Positions 14,816 through 23,438 of a DNA stretch of 37,722 bases are shown here, piece after piece. The notes under the pieces were generated by a model. It searched no databases and was not told the DNA's origin. It saw nothing but the letters and a program-made list of their open reading frames with translations. The DNA comes from a virus. A program made the position numbers and the translations under genes. The DNA is taken from IMG/VR virus record IMGVR_UViG_3300044970_001318, positions 1-37,722 of that record; one strand, 5' to 3'. Position 1 is the stretch's first letter. Each line of letters begins with the position of its first letter.

Positions 14816-15928
14816 ATGTCTATAAAACTTGTTGAAGCTGCTCGGTACTTCAAAGAACAGCCCCATCAAATTGATGCGTGGAATTGGCTCCAGGCTCAGA
14901 TACCTTCTGAGATCCTGGAGTCTTTTGCTGTTAAATACCGCACAGCGCCAAAACCTGTGGAAACCTACCCCAATACTTGGGAAGGTGTAATGAAAGCAGG
15001 TAAGGACGCTGGCGCAAAATACCCTGAATGTGTTGCTGCTCAATGGGCGCTTGAGTCAAATTGGGGGAAGGACACCTCAGGTACGCATAACTACTACGGT
15101 CTTAAGGGATCTGGTACTACGGTCAATACTCAAGAATTTATCAACGGTCAATGGGTAACGATCAAGGCTGGGTTTATTGATTTTCCCGACCTCTACACAT
15201 GCACTTGTTACTTGGTTGACCGCTGGTACAAAGACTACGGCACATACAAAGGTGTGAACCGTGCCACAAGTAGAAATAACTGCGCGCAACTATTGGTCAC
15301 CGAAAAATACGCTACAGATCCTGGCTACAGCACCAAGTTAATCCAGATCATGGACAAACAACTTGGCACGCCAGGTGTTAATACCGCTGATGTAACAGCA
15401 TCTAAAACGCTGTCCGTACCTTACTTCTATCAGCTTGACAATCAGTCAGGAACAGGATATCGCGAGTGTTTTTCTTCAAGTTGTGCCATGGTAGCCGGTT
15501 GTTACAACTTGGTAAAATCGGACGACGAATATAATAAAATCCGTGCCAAATACGGAGACACGACCAGCAAAGATGCTCAGCTAGCAGCTTTGCGTTCCCT
15601 GGGACTCAAGGCGACATTCATCACCAACGGTAATGCAGCCCTCCTAGAAAATGAAATTCGCAACGGCAGGCCAGTAGCTGTTGGTTGGCTTCACCAGGGG
15701 AGCATCAACTACCCAACTGGTGGTGGACACTGGACTTGCTGCATCGGGTTTACACCAGATACATTTGTACACAACGATCCAAATGGACAAGCCGATATGT
15801 TAAACGGTGGTTACGTCAGTAATTCTGCTGCGCGTGGCAAAGGCGTCAAGTACAGCAGAAAAAATTGGTTGCGCCGCTGGGAGTGCGACGGTAATAATAC
15901 AGGTTGGGCAATTCTTGTATCCAAGTGA
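14816..15928 (+). CDS. Two-domain lysin: glucosaminidase plus C39-like cysteine peptidase
   Basis: Residues about 66-180 form a glucosaminidase (GH73-like) domain with AAQWALESNWGK, where Glu80 is the likely catalytic acid, and NYYGLKG. Residues about 198-370 form a C39-type peptidase: VPYFYQLDN, ECFSSSCAM (probable nucleophile Cys218), GGHWTCCIGF (His305) and HNDPNG (Asp321). Together they could cut both the glycan and the peptide part of peptidoglycan. There is no signal peptide, so release needs a holin; a small candidate lies at 16087 on the other strand. The phage also has a GH24 lysozyme at 4808. Confidence 0.88.
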   Translation: MSIKLVEAARYFKEQPHQIDAWNWLQAQIPSEILESFAVKYRTAPKPVETYPNTWEGVMKAGKDAGAKYPECVAAQWALESNWGKDTSGTHNYYGLKGSGTTVNTQEFINGQWVTIKAGFIDFPDLYTCTCYLVDRWYKDYGTYKGVNRATSRNNCAQLLVTEKYATDPGYSTKLIQIMDKQLGTPGVNTADVTASKTLSVPYFYQLDNQSGTGYRECFSSSCAMVAGCYNLVKSDDEYNKIRAKYGDTTSKDAQLAALRSLGLKATFITNGNAALLENEIRNGRPVAVGWLHQGSINYPTGGGHWTCCIGFTPDTFVHNDPNGQADMLNGGYVSNSAARGKGVKYSRKNWLRRWECDGNNTGWAILVSK

Positions 15929-16086
15929 AACGTAATAAAGATTTAAGAATCCGCATTAACATGTGCTGGGAGGTTGGCGACGAAAAAAAGTGCGCAACCC
16001 TCAGTAAAGAAGAGGCTTACGCAACAAGAAAATGGGTTGAAGACAACGATGGTGTTGTGTTCTGGAGTCAGGTCTTACCTGATTGA
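15925..16086 (+). CDS. Small hypothetical protein, 53 aa, GTG start
   Basis: GTG 15925 overlaps the lysin stop (GTGA), a coupling pattern seen elsewhere in this window. The product starts KRNKDLRIRINMCWEVG and ends KKWVEDN-like (ATRKWVEDNDGVVFWSQVLP). I recall small phage proteins with an EEAxATrKWVE...FWS motif, function unknown. Confidence 0.65.
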   Translation: MKRNKDLRIRINMCWEVGDEKKCATLSKEEAYATRKWVEDNDGVVFWSQVLPD

Positions 16087-16251
16087 TCAGCGTTGTTTGG
16101 CGCGACCGATCACTAAACCACCAATTTCAATTAACTTGTACAACTTACGGACGATCAGATCGTCTTTAGGCGTCGGGGTCAAAGCGCAAATAGCCGAACA
16201 TGCCGCGTGAATAGCAAGGGCTACTTCTAAGTACTGGTTAAGGTGTGCCAT
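16087..16251 (-). CDS. Small holin-like/conserved protein, 54 aa
   Basis: The peptide MAHLNQYLEVALAIHAACSA then ICALTPTPKDDLIVRKLYKL and IEIGGLVIGRAKQR has two hydrophobic helices separated by TPTPKDD, a motif I know from small phage proteins proposed to be holins. It is directly convergent with the lysin operon. A TAGAAT box ends 20 nt upstream of the ATG on the minus strand. The holin role is inference from size, helices and neighbours. Confidence 0.65.
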   Translation of the reverse strand: MAHLNQYLEVALAIHAACSAICALTPTPKDDLIVRKLYKLIEIGGLVIGRAKQR

Positions 16252-16269
16252 AGGTTTATCCTGTTTCTT

Positions 16270-16512
16270 TTATTCTACGAGACTTGATTTGTAAAAGAAA
16301 AAAGATTTATGCTCATCTGAGATTTCCCACCTGGAGTTCTCATGGCGCATGAACCATTTCTTCCACACTTGAAACTGTTTATCTGGTAATGCACACTCGC
16401 ATTTTAAGCAGATTGAATCCCCTGGTGGCAACTCAATAATCCATTGACGCACCTGACGAATGGCTAAAGCTTGAGTCTTAGGGCCAAACTTACCGGTCAA
16501 AGATGAATCCAT
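16270..16512 (-). CDS. Hypothetical protein, 80 aa
   Basis: The frame is open to 16695, but that part overlaps the better-looking frame 16490-16705. The ATG at 16512 (MDSSLTGKFGPK) leaves a 23-nt overlap with that gene. The product contains CLKCECALPDKQF, a possible small metal-binding turn, and an aromatic, basic helix (VWKKWFMRHENSRWEI). No family is recognised. Confidence 0.55.
   Translation of the reverse strand: MDSSLTGKFGPKTQALAIRQVRQWIIELPPGDSICLKCECALPDKQFQVWKKWFMRHENSRWEISDEHKSFFFYKSSLVE
16272..16277 (-). promoter_or_regulatory. -10 element TAGAAT for the holin-like gene
   Basis: TAGAAT on the minus strand ends 20 nt before the ATG at 16251; it lies over the stop codon region of the upstream gene at 16270. 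Confidence 0.45.
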
Positions 16513-16705
16513 CTGGCGCACTCGTTTGTTCTTGCGCCTGTTCATCCAATCGTTGAGTTGTCTCCCAGAACGGGACACTGCCATGCTGGCTAACCACACA
16601 CAACCATTCGTCGTCTTGATCCAAGGGATCAAACGCAGTTTTAGGCGCATGTTCTGGGCTAAAAAAATCGTCCCAATCTTTTTGCGTCGCTTCATAAATA
16701 GTCAT
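16490..16705 (-). CDS. Hypothetical acidic protein, 71 aa
   Basis: Starts at an ATG that abuts the stop of the 37-aa gene upstream. The product is acidic and Trp-rich (TIYEATQKDWDDFFSPEHAP, LDQDDEWLCVV). No motif is recognised. The gene order 16823-16705-16490-16270 suggests one operon of small proteins behind a virion gene. Confidence 0.6.
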   Translation of the reverse strand: MTIYEATQKDWDDFFSPEHAPKTAFDPLDQDDEWLCVVSQHGSVPFWETTQRLDEQAQEQTSAPDGFIFDR

Positions 16706-16818
16706 TAGTCTTCATAGATACGGCACTCTCGCGCCCAAGGATTATCTTGACAGTAAGTAGCAAAAGCTTTGGTGGGGTTGTGCTTTCTCTTCAGTAAGTG
16801 CAAAATAAATTTGAGCAT
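16705..16818 (-). CDS. Small protein, 37 aa
   Basis: ATG 16818 is 4 bases after the stop of the virion gene. The peptide MLKFILHLLKRKHNPTKAFA then TYCQDNPWARECRIYED has a short amphipathic N-terminus and a conserved-looking YCxDNPWAxECRIY end, which I have seen in small cyanophage ORFs. Function unknown. Confidence 0.6.
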   Translation of the reverse strand: MLKFILHLLKRKHNPTKAFATYCQDNPWARECRIYED

Positions 16819-16822
16819 TTTG

Positions 16823-17719
16823 TTACGGGCGGTCAACAAGAGGCAGGAAAATTTCAGGTAGACGTGCATCGGGATCTCTTTCGCGTTTCCATGCATCGGA
16901 CCATTCCGCTAATGAATGTTCATGTTCTACATCTGTAGTGTAGCTGTCACTTGGCTCTAATTCAAATTTGTCATCAGCTTCTGGTGACACAAACCCAATA
17001 AACCAAGTTGAAGTGGCTGGTATTGTTACTGTTGCACCACTGTTAATAGATGCTGCACTAAACGTATACGCATTAAACCCTACCGGTACTGAGTAATTAA
17101 CGTTGAAGTTTGGTCCAATGACAATAGTATTGGACAAGTCAAGTGTAGTCTCTGCAACCAAGAAGCTTCCATCTAAATCTTCCAGTAAAATGAAAGAATC
17201 CAGGGCAGGAAATTCAACAACTAACCCCAGGGAATAATCAAGGGGTTCGTTCCTGGTACTAGAAATACAGAGTAAATAACTGCCCGCTTCCAAGATAAAG
17301 TAAAGATCGTCTCCTTTGTTTAACGTGTAAGAGTTAAAGGTGTTTGCCAGATCAGAACCGGCCCCCATTGTATGGCCAAGATAGGGATAAAACTTTTCTC
17401 CGTCTGCATTGGTTGTTGAAACGCTGTCCGCTTGAAAGATCATGCGTCCTTCAATTGGAGTCTTATTTAGGTCGTATGTAGAAACCTGGATATAGTTAGG
17501 ACGCGGTCCGCCTTTCTGTGTAATGATCCAGGCTGGACTAGTAACGTTAATTTGAAACCAATGGTTCATGGTGCCGCCACCATAACCATTCAAACCCACT
17601 ATATTTTTAGGCCCTAGTTTTCCCGTTAGATAGCGAAGTGATGTTTCGCTGAACGTACCCAGGACAAGGGGATTATCTTGGGTACGTTGCCGCTGACTTG
17701 TATTAGATACTCTGCTCAC
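16823..17719 (-). CDS. Probable virion/tail protein, 298 aa
   Basis: The protein starts with a GTG codon and is beta-rich with many Gly, Asn and Tyr and no enzyme motif (KNIVGLNGYGGGTMNHWFQI, AWIITQKGGPRPNYIQVSTY). Two Cys at most are present. The composition fits a structural or receptor-binding protein. Two -10-like boxes lie upstream (TATACG, 16 nt; TACAAT, 25 nt), so the promoter is uncertain. Family not recognised. Confidence 0.65.
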   Translation of the reverse strand: MSRVSNTSQRQRTQDNPLVLGTFSETSLRYLTGKLGPKNIVGLNGYGGGTMNHWFQINVTSPAWIITQKGGPRPNYIQVSTYDLNKTPIEGRMIFQADSVSTTNADGEKFYPYLGHTMGAGSDLANTFNSYTLNKGDDLYFILEAGSYLLCISSTRNEPLDYSLGLVVEFPALDSFILLEDLDGSFLVAETTLDLSNTIVIGPNFNVNYSVPVGFNAYTFSAASINSGATVTIPATSTWFIGFVSPEADDKFELEPSDSYTTDVEHEHSLAEWSDAWKRERDPDARLPEIFLPLVDRP

Positions 17720-17763
17720 TGCATGATACTAACTCCGTATATCCATTGTACTCGGAGCGTGTT

Positions 17764-18798
17764 TTAGGCATCCTCGTGATAATCAGGGACATCATTGACT
17801 TCACAAGGATGCGCAATAGAAGGTTTGTAATCACGTTCAATTAACTCCTGGGTTTTTTTCAGGCGTATCGCACTGCTTGCCGCCATTAGTTTTTGTGCAT
17901 CAAAGTGTGTGTCAAAAGGTTCCAGGCGTTTTGGTGGCAGCCCGCGATTCCAACGAGAGAACATATGAAGGGGGTTGCCGCACCAAGGGTTACCACACAG
18001 TCTGGTCACTGACAAGAAGCCGACATCTCCCCATGCGCACTGGTAGAGGAGCTTATGGAAGTTAACGTTCTCAGAAGTCTGGTCACTGTAAAACGCCCTG
18101 TAGGAAGGGAAGCACACACGGCGGGGACTGACTTTCCCTGGGGCATTGATCTGCCAACACTCGTCTGGATGGCCGATCTCAACTTTCTCCCACAACCGAA
18201 AGTACTTGTACTTATACCGTTCGTTTAAAAAGTTAATGTCAAAGCCACATACGTTGGATTGAATTTTAATTGCACAGTGGTAGCACCAGTGCTCTTGACT
18301 GTTTCTGATGGTATGCCCATGGGCACATGGATACCCATTGTAGTAACCAAGTGTTTTTAACTCTTCTTCTGATAGGGAGTCAATGCCCTTGACGTAAGTA
18401 AAGAGTCCAGGCGCAGGTGGCTCGACAGAAGCGCCTATCAACTTGGGATCAATCATGGGTTCTAACTCGACAATAGTAGTGTTTTTTGATTTCAGTAGGC
18501 ATGACTTGAGTCCCAGGCGGTTGTCCTTGTTCTCATTGGCTGTCGTATGGACAACGGCATGCTCATCAGGGCATAGACCGGTACGTAGATAGTAGACGAT
18601 CCGGTGAGCCTGGTACTCCTGGCCGTCAATACAGACAATGTAGTGACCGGTTTTCTTGTGGATACGCCCCGCTTGATCCCCCTGGTTGTAGCCAGCTTTG
18701 TCAACGAGCCATTCAAGGCCACTGGGGTACCGGACGGAAAGCTTGTACTGGCTTTCCAGGTGCCAGAGCGGAGGCATTTCCTTGTAGTTGCGCGGCAT
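17764..18798 (-). CDS. HNH endonuclease-like protein with two HNH-type regions, 344 aa
   Basis: The N-terminal part has GHYIVCIDGQEYQAHRIVYY and HAVVHTTANENKDNRLGL, the layout of homing HNH_3 nucleases (YxxVxIDGxxYxxHRivy, then VDHxxxNxxDNR), but with VH in place of the usual DH. The middle has zinc-type pairs (CAHGH, CYHC). The C-terminal part has WEKVEIGHPDECWQI and RLCGNPWCGNPLHMF, a second HNH-like layout common in cyanophages. The frame is open to a TTG at 18858, but ATG 18798 lies 21 nt after TATGAT, so I use it. It is probably a homing nuclease. Confidence 0.8.
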   Translation of the reverse strand: MPRNYKEMPPLWHLESQYKLSVRYPSGLEWLVDKAGYNQGDQAGRIHKKTGHYIVCIDGQEYQAHRIVYYLRTGLCPDEHAVVHTTANENKDNRLGLKSCLLKSKNTTIVELEPMIDPKLIGASVEPPAPGLFTYVKGIDSLSEEELKTLGYYNGYPCAHGHTIRNSQEHWCYHCAIKIQSNVCGFDINFLNERYKYKYFRLWEKVEIGHPDECWQINAPGKVSPRRVCFPSYRAFYSDQTSENVNFHKLLYQCAWGDVGFLSVTRLCGNPWCGNPLHMFSRWNRGLPPKRLEPFDTHFDAQKLMAASSAIRLKKTQELIERDYKPSIAHPCEVNDVPDYHEDA

Positions 18799-18819
18799 GG
18801 GTGGGATGCGTACCCCAGA

Positions 18820-18825
18820 ATCATA
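18820..18825 (-). promoter_or_regulatory. -10 element TATGAT for the HNH gene
   Basis: TATGAT on the minus strand ends exactly 21 nt before the ATG at 18798. Confidence 0.5.
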
Positions 18826-18854
18826 CACGAGCGACGGAGGGGATTCAGTTACAT

Positions 18855-19045
18855 GCAAAAATTCAGGATAAGGTTAAATTCTTTTTGATATAGGGATTAA
18901 TGACACTTTTGCCATCTTATACGGAATTCTAACCAGCGCTTCACCCCTGTCTCACATGTGTCTCACTTTGCGAAATTCCGTATAAAAAGCTAAAAGTGTC
19001 ATTTTTCCCATATCTAAAACAAAACGAGCTTATCCTGAATTTTGC
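18855..19045. repeat. Long imperfect inverted repeat (arms about 74 bp) around a 44-bp core
   Basis: The left arm (18855-18928) and right arm (18973-19045) match as inverted copies. Identical blocks are AAAATTCAGGATAAG, AATGACACTTTT and TTATACGGAATT, with substitutions between them and two 1-base indels. The core (18929-18972) holds TGTCTCAC twice with an 11-bp period (18948 and 18959) around CACATGTG. No gene is seen here. The region from 18799 to 19138 is otherwise empty apart from the terminator. It could be an origin, recombination or attachment site, or an RNA hairpin. Confidence 0.8.
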
Positions 19046-19103
19046 CGACACTACTAATCGATCGCACTCTGGTCTTAACATGAGACTAGGTTGCCAGTAA
19101 AAA

Positions 19104-19123
19104 GCCCCCGCCGAAGCGAGGGC
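19104..19123 (-). terminator. Rho-independent terminator after the glycosyltransferase gene
   Basis: Read on the minus strand, GCCCTCGC-TTCG-GCGGGGGC forms an 8-bp stem (one T-G wobble) with a stable TTCG loop, followed by TTTTT. It lies 16 bases after the glycosyltransferase stop and so ends the speD/primase/glycosyltransferase side of the minus-strand block. Confidence 0.85.
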
Positions 19124-19138
19124 CTGATTCCACCCTGG

Positions 19139-20422
19139 TCAGGCTACTGCGCCTACCAGCCGCTTCTTGCGTTTTTCTTTTTTCTTCTCTTTCTTGCTTA
19201 CCGGTTCTTCCACCTGAGTCGAGTGCGCATCCCCATAGGAACCCTCTAGCACCTCCTGGAACAGCCCTGCAAACTGAGGTGCGATGTTATCCCAGTCGTA
19301 GCAGGGGGAGATGGCACGCTCGTAGCAGAGGCGTGCAGTCTCATCAAGTTTCTCACGGTTCTCATAGAGATCCGTCAAGATTTCGGCGAGGTGATCAGCG
19401 GATGGGCAGGGCATTTCCCGTGCGTAGTTCGTATCTACATCTACGTGGTCACAACGGATCAGACGGCCGGCACCCTCAAAGATCTCTTTGGTACTGGTAT
19501 GGTTAGGCACCACCTGAGCAACCCGGCAGCCCGCATGCTCATGGTTGACCAGCCCGTGGCCCTCACCCTTGCAAGTGTTGACGCCTACATCGGCTGCGTT
19601 GTAGATCGCATTCAGGAAATCCACCTCCACATTCGGCGGCCCTTCTGTTTGCGCCGTAAGGATGATGCGTCCATTGGGATTCAACCCTTCCCGACCCATT
19701 GCCCTGGCAAACAGTGGCATCAAGTCCCAACCTTGATCTTTGAGTCCCATATGTAGATACAGTTGCGTATCCGGTTTGTCCTTCGCAAACTTGGCAAAAG
19801 CCTCAACCGTAATGTCAATCCGTTTGCGGAACTGGTTGCGGTTACCGTTGAACACTACAAAGATGTCATCCGACAGGCCAAGCCGCTTACGAGCCTCACT
19901 CTTATCCATGGGATAGAACTGACCCTTGGTGACGCCGTGAGGAATTACAGCGATGGGCTTCTGGTAGCCAGCAGCCACCACCTCTTTTGCGCCAAATTCC
20001 GTATAACAGATAGACGCATCCCAATCATTCATGGTGTCAAGGATGCACCCAGTCCAGCCGTAGCTGTCCATGGGGTAGTAACCAACAAACTTGAAGGCGC
20101 CAGTCTTATGGATGTCCTGGATCTGACGATACAACTCATTCAGAATCCACAGGTCATTCATGATGAAGATAAGATCTGGCTTCTCTTTCTCTACAATCTC
20201 TCGAATGCGTTGCTCACCAAAGGGTGCGGTCTGGTGTCGAGTAGACGAGGGATAAATTAGGTACTTATCACAGAGTGGATGTGGGTCACCCCACCAGTTA
20301 TTACCGAGCACTACAACATCATACTCTTCACAGATGCGCTCAAGCACATTTTCCGTGACACGAGCAAACCCGGTCTTGGCGATGATGTCGCCGGACCAGA
20401 GCAGTTTAGGTTTTTTGTTCAT
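19139..20422 (-). CDS. GT4-family glycosyltransferase, 427 aa
   Basis: The GT-B fold pattern is visible: an N-terminal LLWSGDIIAKTGFARVTENV (donor-side Gly-rich loop), a hinge with AVIPHGVTKGQFYP, VVFNGNRNQFRKRIDITVEA, and a C-terminal GVNTCKGEGHGLVNHEHAGC (the EX7E region). The C-terminus is a Lys-rich tail (KKEKKKEKRKKR). It would transfer a sugar to phage DNA, a virion protein or the host surface; the acceptor cannot be told. A TATAGT box ends 22 nt upstream of the ATG, inside the end of speD. Confidence 0.85.
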   Translation of the reverse strand: MNKKPKLLWSGDIIAKTGFARVTENVLERICEEYDVVVLGNNWWGDPHPLCDKYLIYPSSTRHQTAPFGEQRIREIVEKEKPDLIFIMNDLWILNELYRQIQDIHKTGAFKFVGYYPMDSYGWTGCILDTMNDWDASICYTEFGAKEVVAAGYQKPIAVIPHGVTKGQFYPMDKSEARKRLGLSDDIFVVFNGNRNQFRKRIDITVEAFAKFAKDKPDTQLYLHMGLKDQGWDLMPLFARAMGREGLNPNGRIILTAQTEGPPNVEVDFLNAIYNAADVGVNTCKGEGHGLVNHEHAGCRVAQVVPNHTSTKEIFEGAGRLIRCDHVDVDTNYAREMPCPSADHLAEILTDLYENREKLDETARLCYERAISPCYDWDNIAPQFAGLFQEVLEGSYGDAHSTQVEEPVSKKEKKKEKRKKRLVGAVA

Positions 20423-20444
20423 TTAATAGAGAACGTCTTGATCA

Positions 20445-20450
20445 ACTATA
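20445..20450 (-). promoter_or_regulatory. -10 element TATAGT for the glycosyltransferase
   Basis: TATAGT (minus strand, after TG) ends 22 nt before the ATG at 20422 and lies over the speD stop. Confidence 0.5.
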
Positions 20451-20805
20451 CAGAAGTGCAAGGAGTTGTTGATCGTATAAGTTCTTTTTCTTCCGTTGCT
20501 TTAGCTTTGAGTTTTGTTTTTAAAAACTCAGCTGCTCGATGTGTTTGCGTTGTATCGCCACACGTATACAAATCGATTGCTGCATAACCAATCTCCGGCC
20601 AGGTGTGCACACTTGCATGGGACTCAGCCAGTAATGCAAGTAGTGTCACACCTTGAGGTTTAAATTTTTCACCAATGATCCGTAGGATATTGGCTTTCGC
20701 CAGAACTAAAGAAGCCTCAAGCAACCGTTGAAGCTCCTCATAGTTATCTAACAACTCTGGGTCACACCCATAGAGATCTAAAATTAAATGCCGACCGTCA
20801 CTCAA
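20446..20805 (-). CDS. speD: S-adenosylmethionine decarboxylase proenzyme
   Basis: It makes decarboxylated SAM for spermidine synthesis. The class 1B hallmarks are all present in 119 residues: Glu61-Ser62 (self-cleavage to give the pyruvoyl group), His67 and Cys82, within ESHASVHTWPEIGYAAIDLY then TCGD. speD is a known auxiliary gene of marine cyanophages. The ATG overlaps the primase stop (20802-20805), so it is probably translated with the primase-helicase, tying polyamine supply to DNA replication. Confidence 0.95.
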   Translation of the reverse strand: MSDGRHLILDLYGCDPELLDNYEELQRLLEASLVLAKANILRIIGEKFKPQGVTLLALLAESHASVHTWPEIGYAAIDLYTCGDTTQTHRAAEFLKTKLKAKATEEKELIRSTTPCTSV

Positions 20806-23438
20806 AGCTCTGCCTCTGCAGCTTCCATTGTCGCATCAGTCTTCTTATCTATGACATCGCCATAGTGAATACGCCATTCTTTTTTGTTCATGCCCACTTC
20901 AATAATGGAGGGGAACTTTGCGTACTTTTGGTCTGATGCCCTGCAGGCAACGTTGACTACACGCATGCCACGCGGATTCTTGAACTTGTAGACGTTCAAG
21001 CCAAGCTGGTGGATACACACGTCCATCAACAAGGTTTCAAAACGGCTACGCCCAAGGATGTTGCTGTTAGATGCACGGGCAAATTCACAGTAACTGGCAT
21101 ATAACCACGTATCCCAAGACACGTACACGTTTGAAGAACCTGCAGAAGAAGGTTTAGCCAGACCAATAGGAGTAGACACCCCTGGGTCAAACACCACACA
21201 ATGATCAAGCCAATCCATGATCTGGTTGGACTTAAGGATCTGTTCACGGTGATGCTTGGCAAAGAAACCAACTTTCTCATTGGTCTCCATCAGATACTCA
21301 CGCATCTCAGCCTCACTCATATCCAAGACCCAGTTGACAAGCCCTGGGAGCAAGGACGCAAATTCACCAAAGGGACGACCACGGTCATCCATATCAATTA
21401 ACGTGCGCTGCTCAGCAGAGTTACCAGTGAACGGTTTGTCAAAAGGAATAGTGAGGCGACGACGTGCAAGACCTGAGGTTGGGTCAGTCGTCTGGATGGG
21501 TTCGTTAGCCGTGATCATGACAAGGCCATTGAACTTAAACGGCTTCTGGGACCCAGTCTGAAACTTATGTTCGTTACGGATCAAGTCCCGACCTGTAATA
21601 GCTTTTAACACAGAGACCGAACCGCCATAGCGCTCAACATCATTGAAGAGCAATAATTTTTTCTTATATAGGTTGGCGGTTTCAAATCGGTTTTTCTCAA
21701 GGTGCTCAAGGGATGAGATCATTGCGTTGTCATCCCCAACCAAAGCATGTGCTAGGTTCGAGTATGTTGACTTACCAGATTTACCAGGTCCAACAATCTC
21801 AACAAACTTCTGAATATCAGAGTGACTTAAAAGGACAGCACGCAACCAAGCCCTTAACACCTGGACGCGACCCCAGTTGTCATCCTGTGTGTTCTTCAGC
21901 CACTTGACAATAGGCTCACAAGTTGCCCCTGGGTCATAGTCATAGGGCAGTTGTTGCGTGATGTGCATGCTCCTGTTGAAAGGCAGCAGTTCACGCGTGT
22001 TGACGTTAAGGATACCGTTGGTAAACAGTAGGTGATCGTTGCCTTCATACCAGTCATCAAAGATGAGGCTGATGCGTAGCTGCTCGTACACATCGTTGAC
22101 CAGCGTCATGCTGTAGCCATTCTTAAGGAAACCCTCCTTGATCAGGTCGAGCTGAGACTTGATCTCACTCTTCATCTCAGTCTCGGACAGACGAGACCAC
22201 AAGCCCTTTGACCTGTGGTGCTCATAGATGAAGAATGCGTTGTGGGCTTGACTAAACTGCAGCCTTCCTCTATAAACCTGCAGGAGTACGTCAGCAACTG
22301 CGTCAGATGAAGGTCCTCTTGTTTGTTGTTCTTTTCCTTGCCCCCGTCCCTGCCTTTTCAAAGACTTACGATTCTCCTGAGGAAGCTGCACAGTATCTTC
22401 AAGAGATAACTCAGTCTCAATGGTCGGCATCAGTGCAGCCTCAATTTCTTCCAGTTGTTTGGACATGTGCTCAAGTGTCGCATCATCAACACTCATCGCA
22501 CGATGGTTCTGGGACATCTCCCAGCCATGCTCACGGGCAATGTGAATAAGGGAACCTAGACCACGGCCACCGCCTTTACTAAAGGACAACCAACGGCGGT
22601 GGCATTCGCCATCTCGATACTTATCCGATTGCTTGGACCACTCATCCCATTGATCCAGCAACGATTCATCCAGTGAGTGAAGCGATTGTCCAATCGTGAT
22701 CCAGATGTCGTAATCGTCACAGGCTTCTGGCGGCAGCGCCCACATTGCTTCTGTTGCCAGCTGCATGTCCCGCTCTAGCGAGATCTCTGTGTTCACAGCA
22801 AATGTAGGACCAATTACCCTGGAGATTTCTTTGGCAGGAACCCCTTGCTTTACGTTCTTGTTGATGATGGCATTCAGTAGCCAGTCCGGAAACTCAGGCA
22901 GTTCCTGGACCCACTCAAATCCAGATTCTTCACCCGTGAAGTAACCATCAGTCTCAGGGTGCAAACCCATTAGCACACCTTGGTGCCGCTTCCAAAGAAT
23001 CTCAAGTTTTTCTTTGTTCTCTTCCCCGTGCCAGGTGTACTTATTTCTAACGAAATGCTTATGCTTTTCCCGTTTCAGGCGGTAAAGTTTGCGTTCACGC
23101 CCAATTTTGCCACTGAAAACGGTCAGCGTTTGGGGCAATGCTTCATTAAGAGGCAAGCCAGAGAGTTGTTCGATAAGTGGATAGATGCTCGGTCCATCAA
23201 CATCAACCCAGACCAGGCCATAAGGATAGTTGTAGACAGGCCCGCCAAGTAAACCGACAGCTTTGCACTTGCCGGTAAGGATTTCCTCCTCAATTTCCTG
23301 TGTACTAAATGGCTTGTTTTGCCAACCTGATACATATGGATCCTTGTTTGCGCCAAGCGGCGTGAGTGGCCAATCCTTGGGGATGTAGTCAAGACGTACC
23401 TCGCCGGGCTTCAGGGTCAATTGTTGTTTGCTTGTCAT
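20802..23438 (-). CDS. P4-type primase-polymerase/SF3 helicase, 878 aa
   Basis: Residues 1-200 form a bifunctional primase-polymerase (AEP) domain with the metal-binding DVD at 79-81 (VWVDVDG) and a basic motif (KIGRERKLYRL). Residues about 232-305 resemble the PriCT-2 domain. A D5-like region precedes an SF3 helicase: Walker A GPGKSGKST (549-557), Walker B LLLFNDVERYG (594-604) and motif C LVMITANEP (639-646). Such proteins both prime DNA and unwind the fork. It is unlike the T4 or T7 style replication modules and indicates a different phage lineage. The ATG overlaps the stop of the upstream 62-aa gene. Confidence 0.92.
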   Translation of the reverse strand: MTSKQQLTLKPGEVRLDYIPKDWPLTPLGANKDPYVSGWQNKPFSTQEIEEEILTGKCKAVGLLGGPVYNYPYGLVWVDVDGPSIYPLIEQLSGLPLNEALPQTLTVFSGKIGRERKLYRLKREKHKHFVRNKYTWHGEENKEKLEILWKRHQGVLMGLHPETDGYFTGEESGFEWVQELPEFPDWLLNAIINKNVKQGVPAKEISRVIGPTFAVNTEISLERDMQLATEAMWALPPEACDDYDIWITIGQSLHSLDESLLDQWDEWSKQSDKYRDGECHRRWLSFSKGGGRGLGSLIHIAREHGWEMSQNHRAMSVDDATLEHMSKQLEEIEAALMPTIETELSLEDTVQLPQENRKSLKRQGRGQGKEQQTRGPSSDAVADVLLQVYRGRLQFSQAHNAFFIYEHHRSKGLWSRLSETEMKSEIKSQLDLIKEGFLKNGYSMTLVNDVYEQLRISLIFDDWYEGNDHLLFTNGILNVNTRELLPFNRSMHITQQLPYDYDPGATCEPIVKWLKNTQDDNWGRVQVLRAWLRAVLLSHSDIQKFVEIVGPGKSGKSTYSNLAHALVGDDNAMISSLEHLEKNRFETANLYKKKLLLFNDVERYGGSVSVLKAITGRDLIRNEHKFQTGSQKPFKFNGLVMITANEPIQTTDPTSGLARRRLTIPFDKPFTGNSAEQRTLIDMDDRGRPFGEFASLLPGLVNWVLDMSEAEMREYLMETNEKVGFFAKHHREQILKSNQIMDWLDHCVVFDPGVSTPIGLAKPSSAGSSNVYVSWDTWLYASYCEFARASNSNILGRSRFETLLMDVCIHQLGLNVYKFKNPRGMRVVNVACRASDQKYAKFPSIIEVGMNKKEWRIHYGDVIDKKTDATMEAAEAEL

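Noticed and set aside
18885-18905. T7-like promoter in the inverted-repeat arm (GATATAGGGATTAATG)
   Set aside because: It resembles ACTATAGGGA only over a few bases, no phage RNA polymerase is in the window, and the other arm has GATATGGGA instead.
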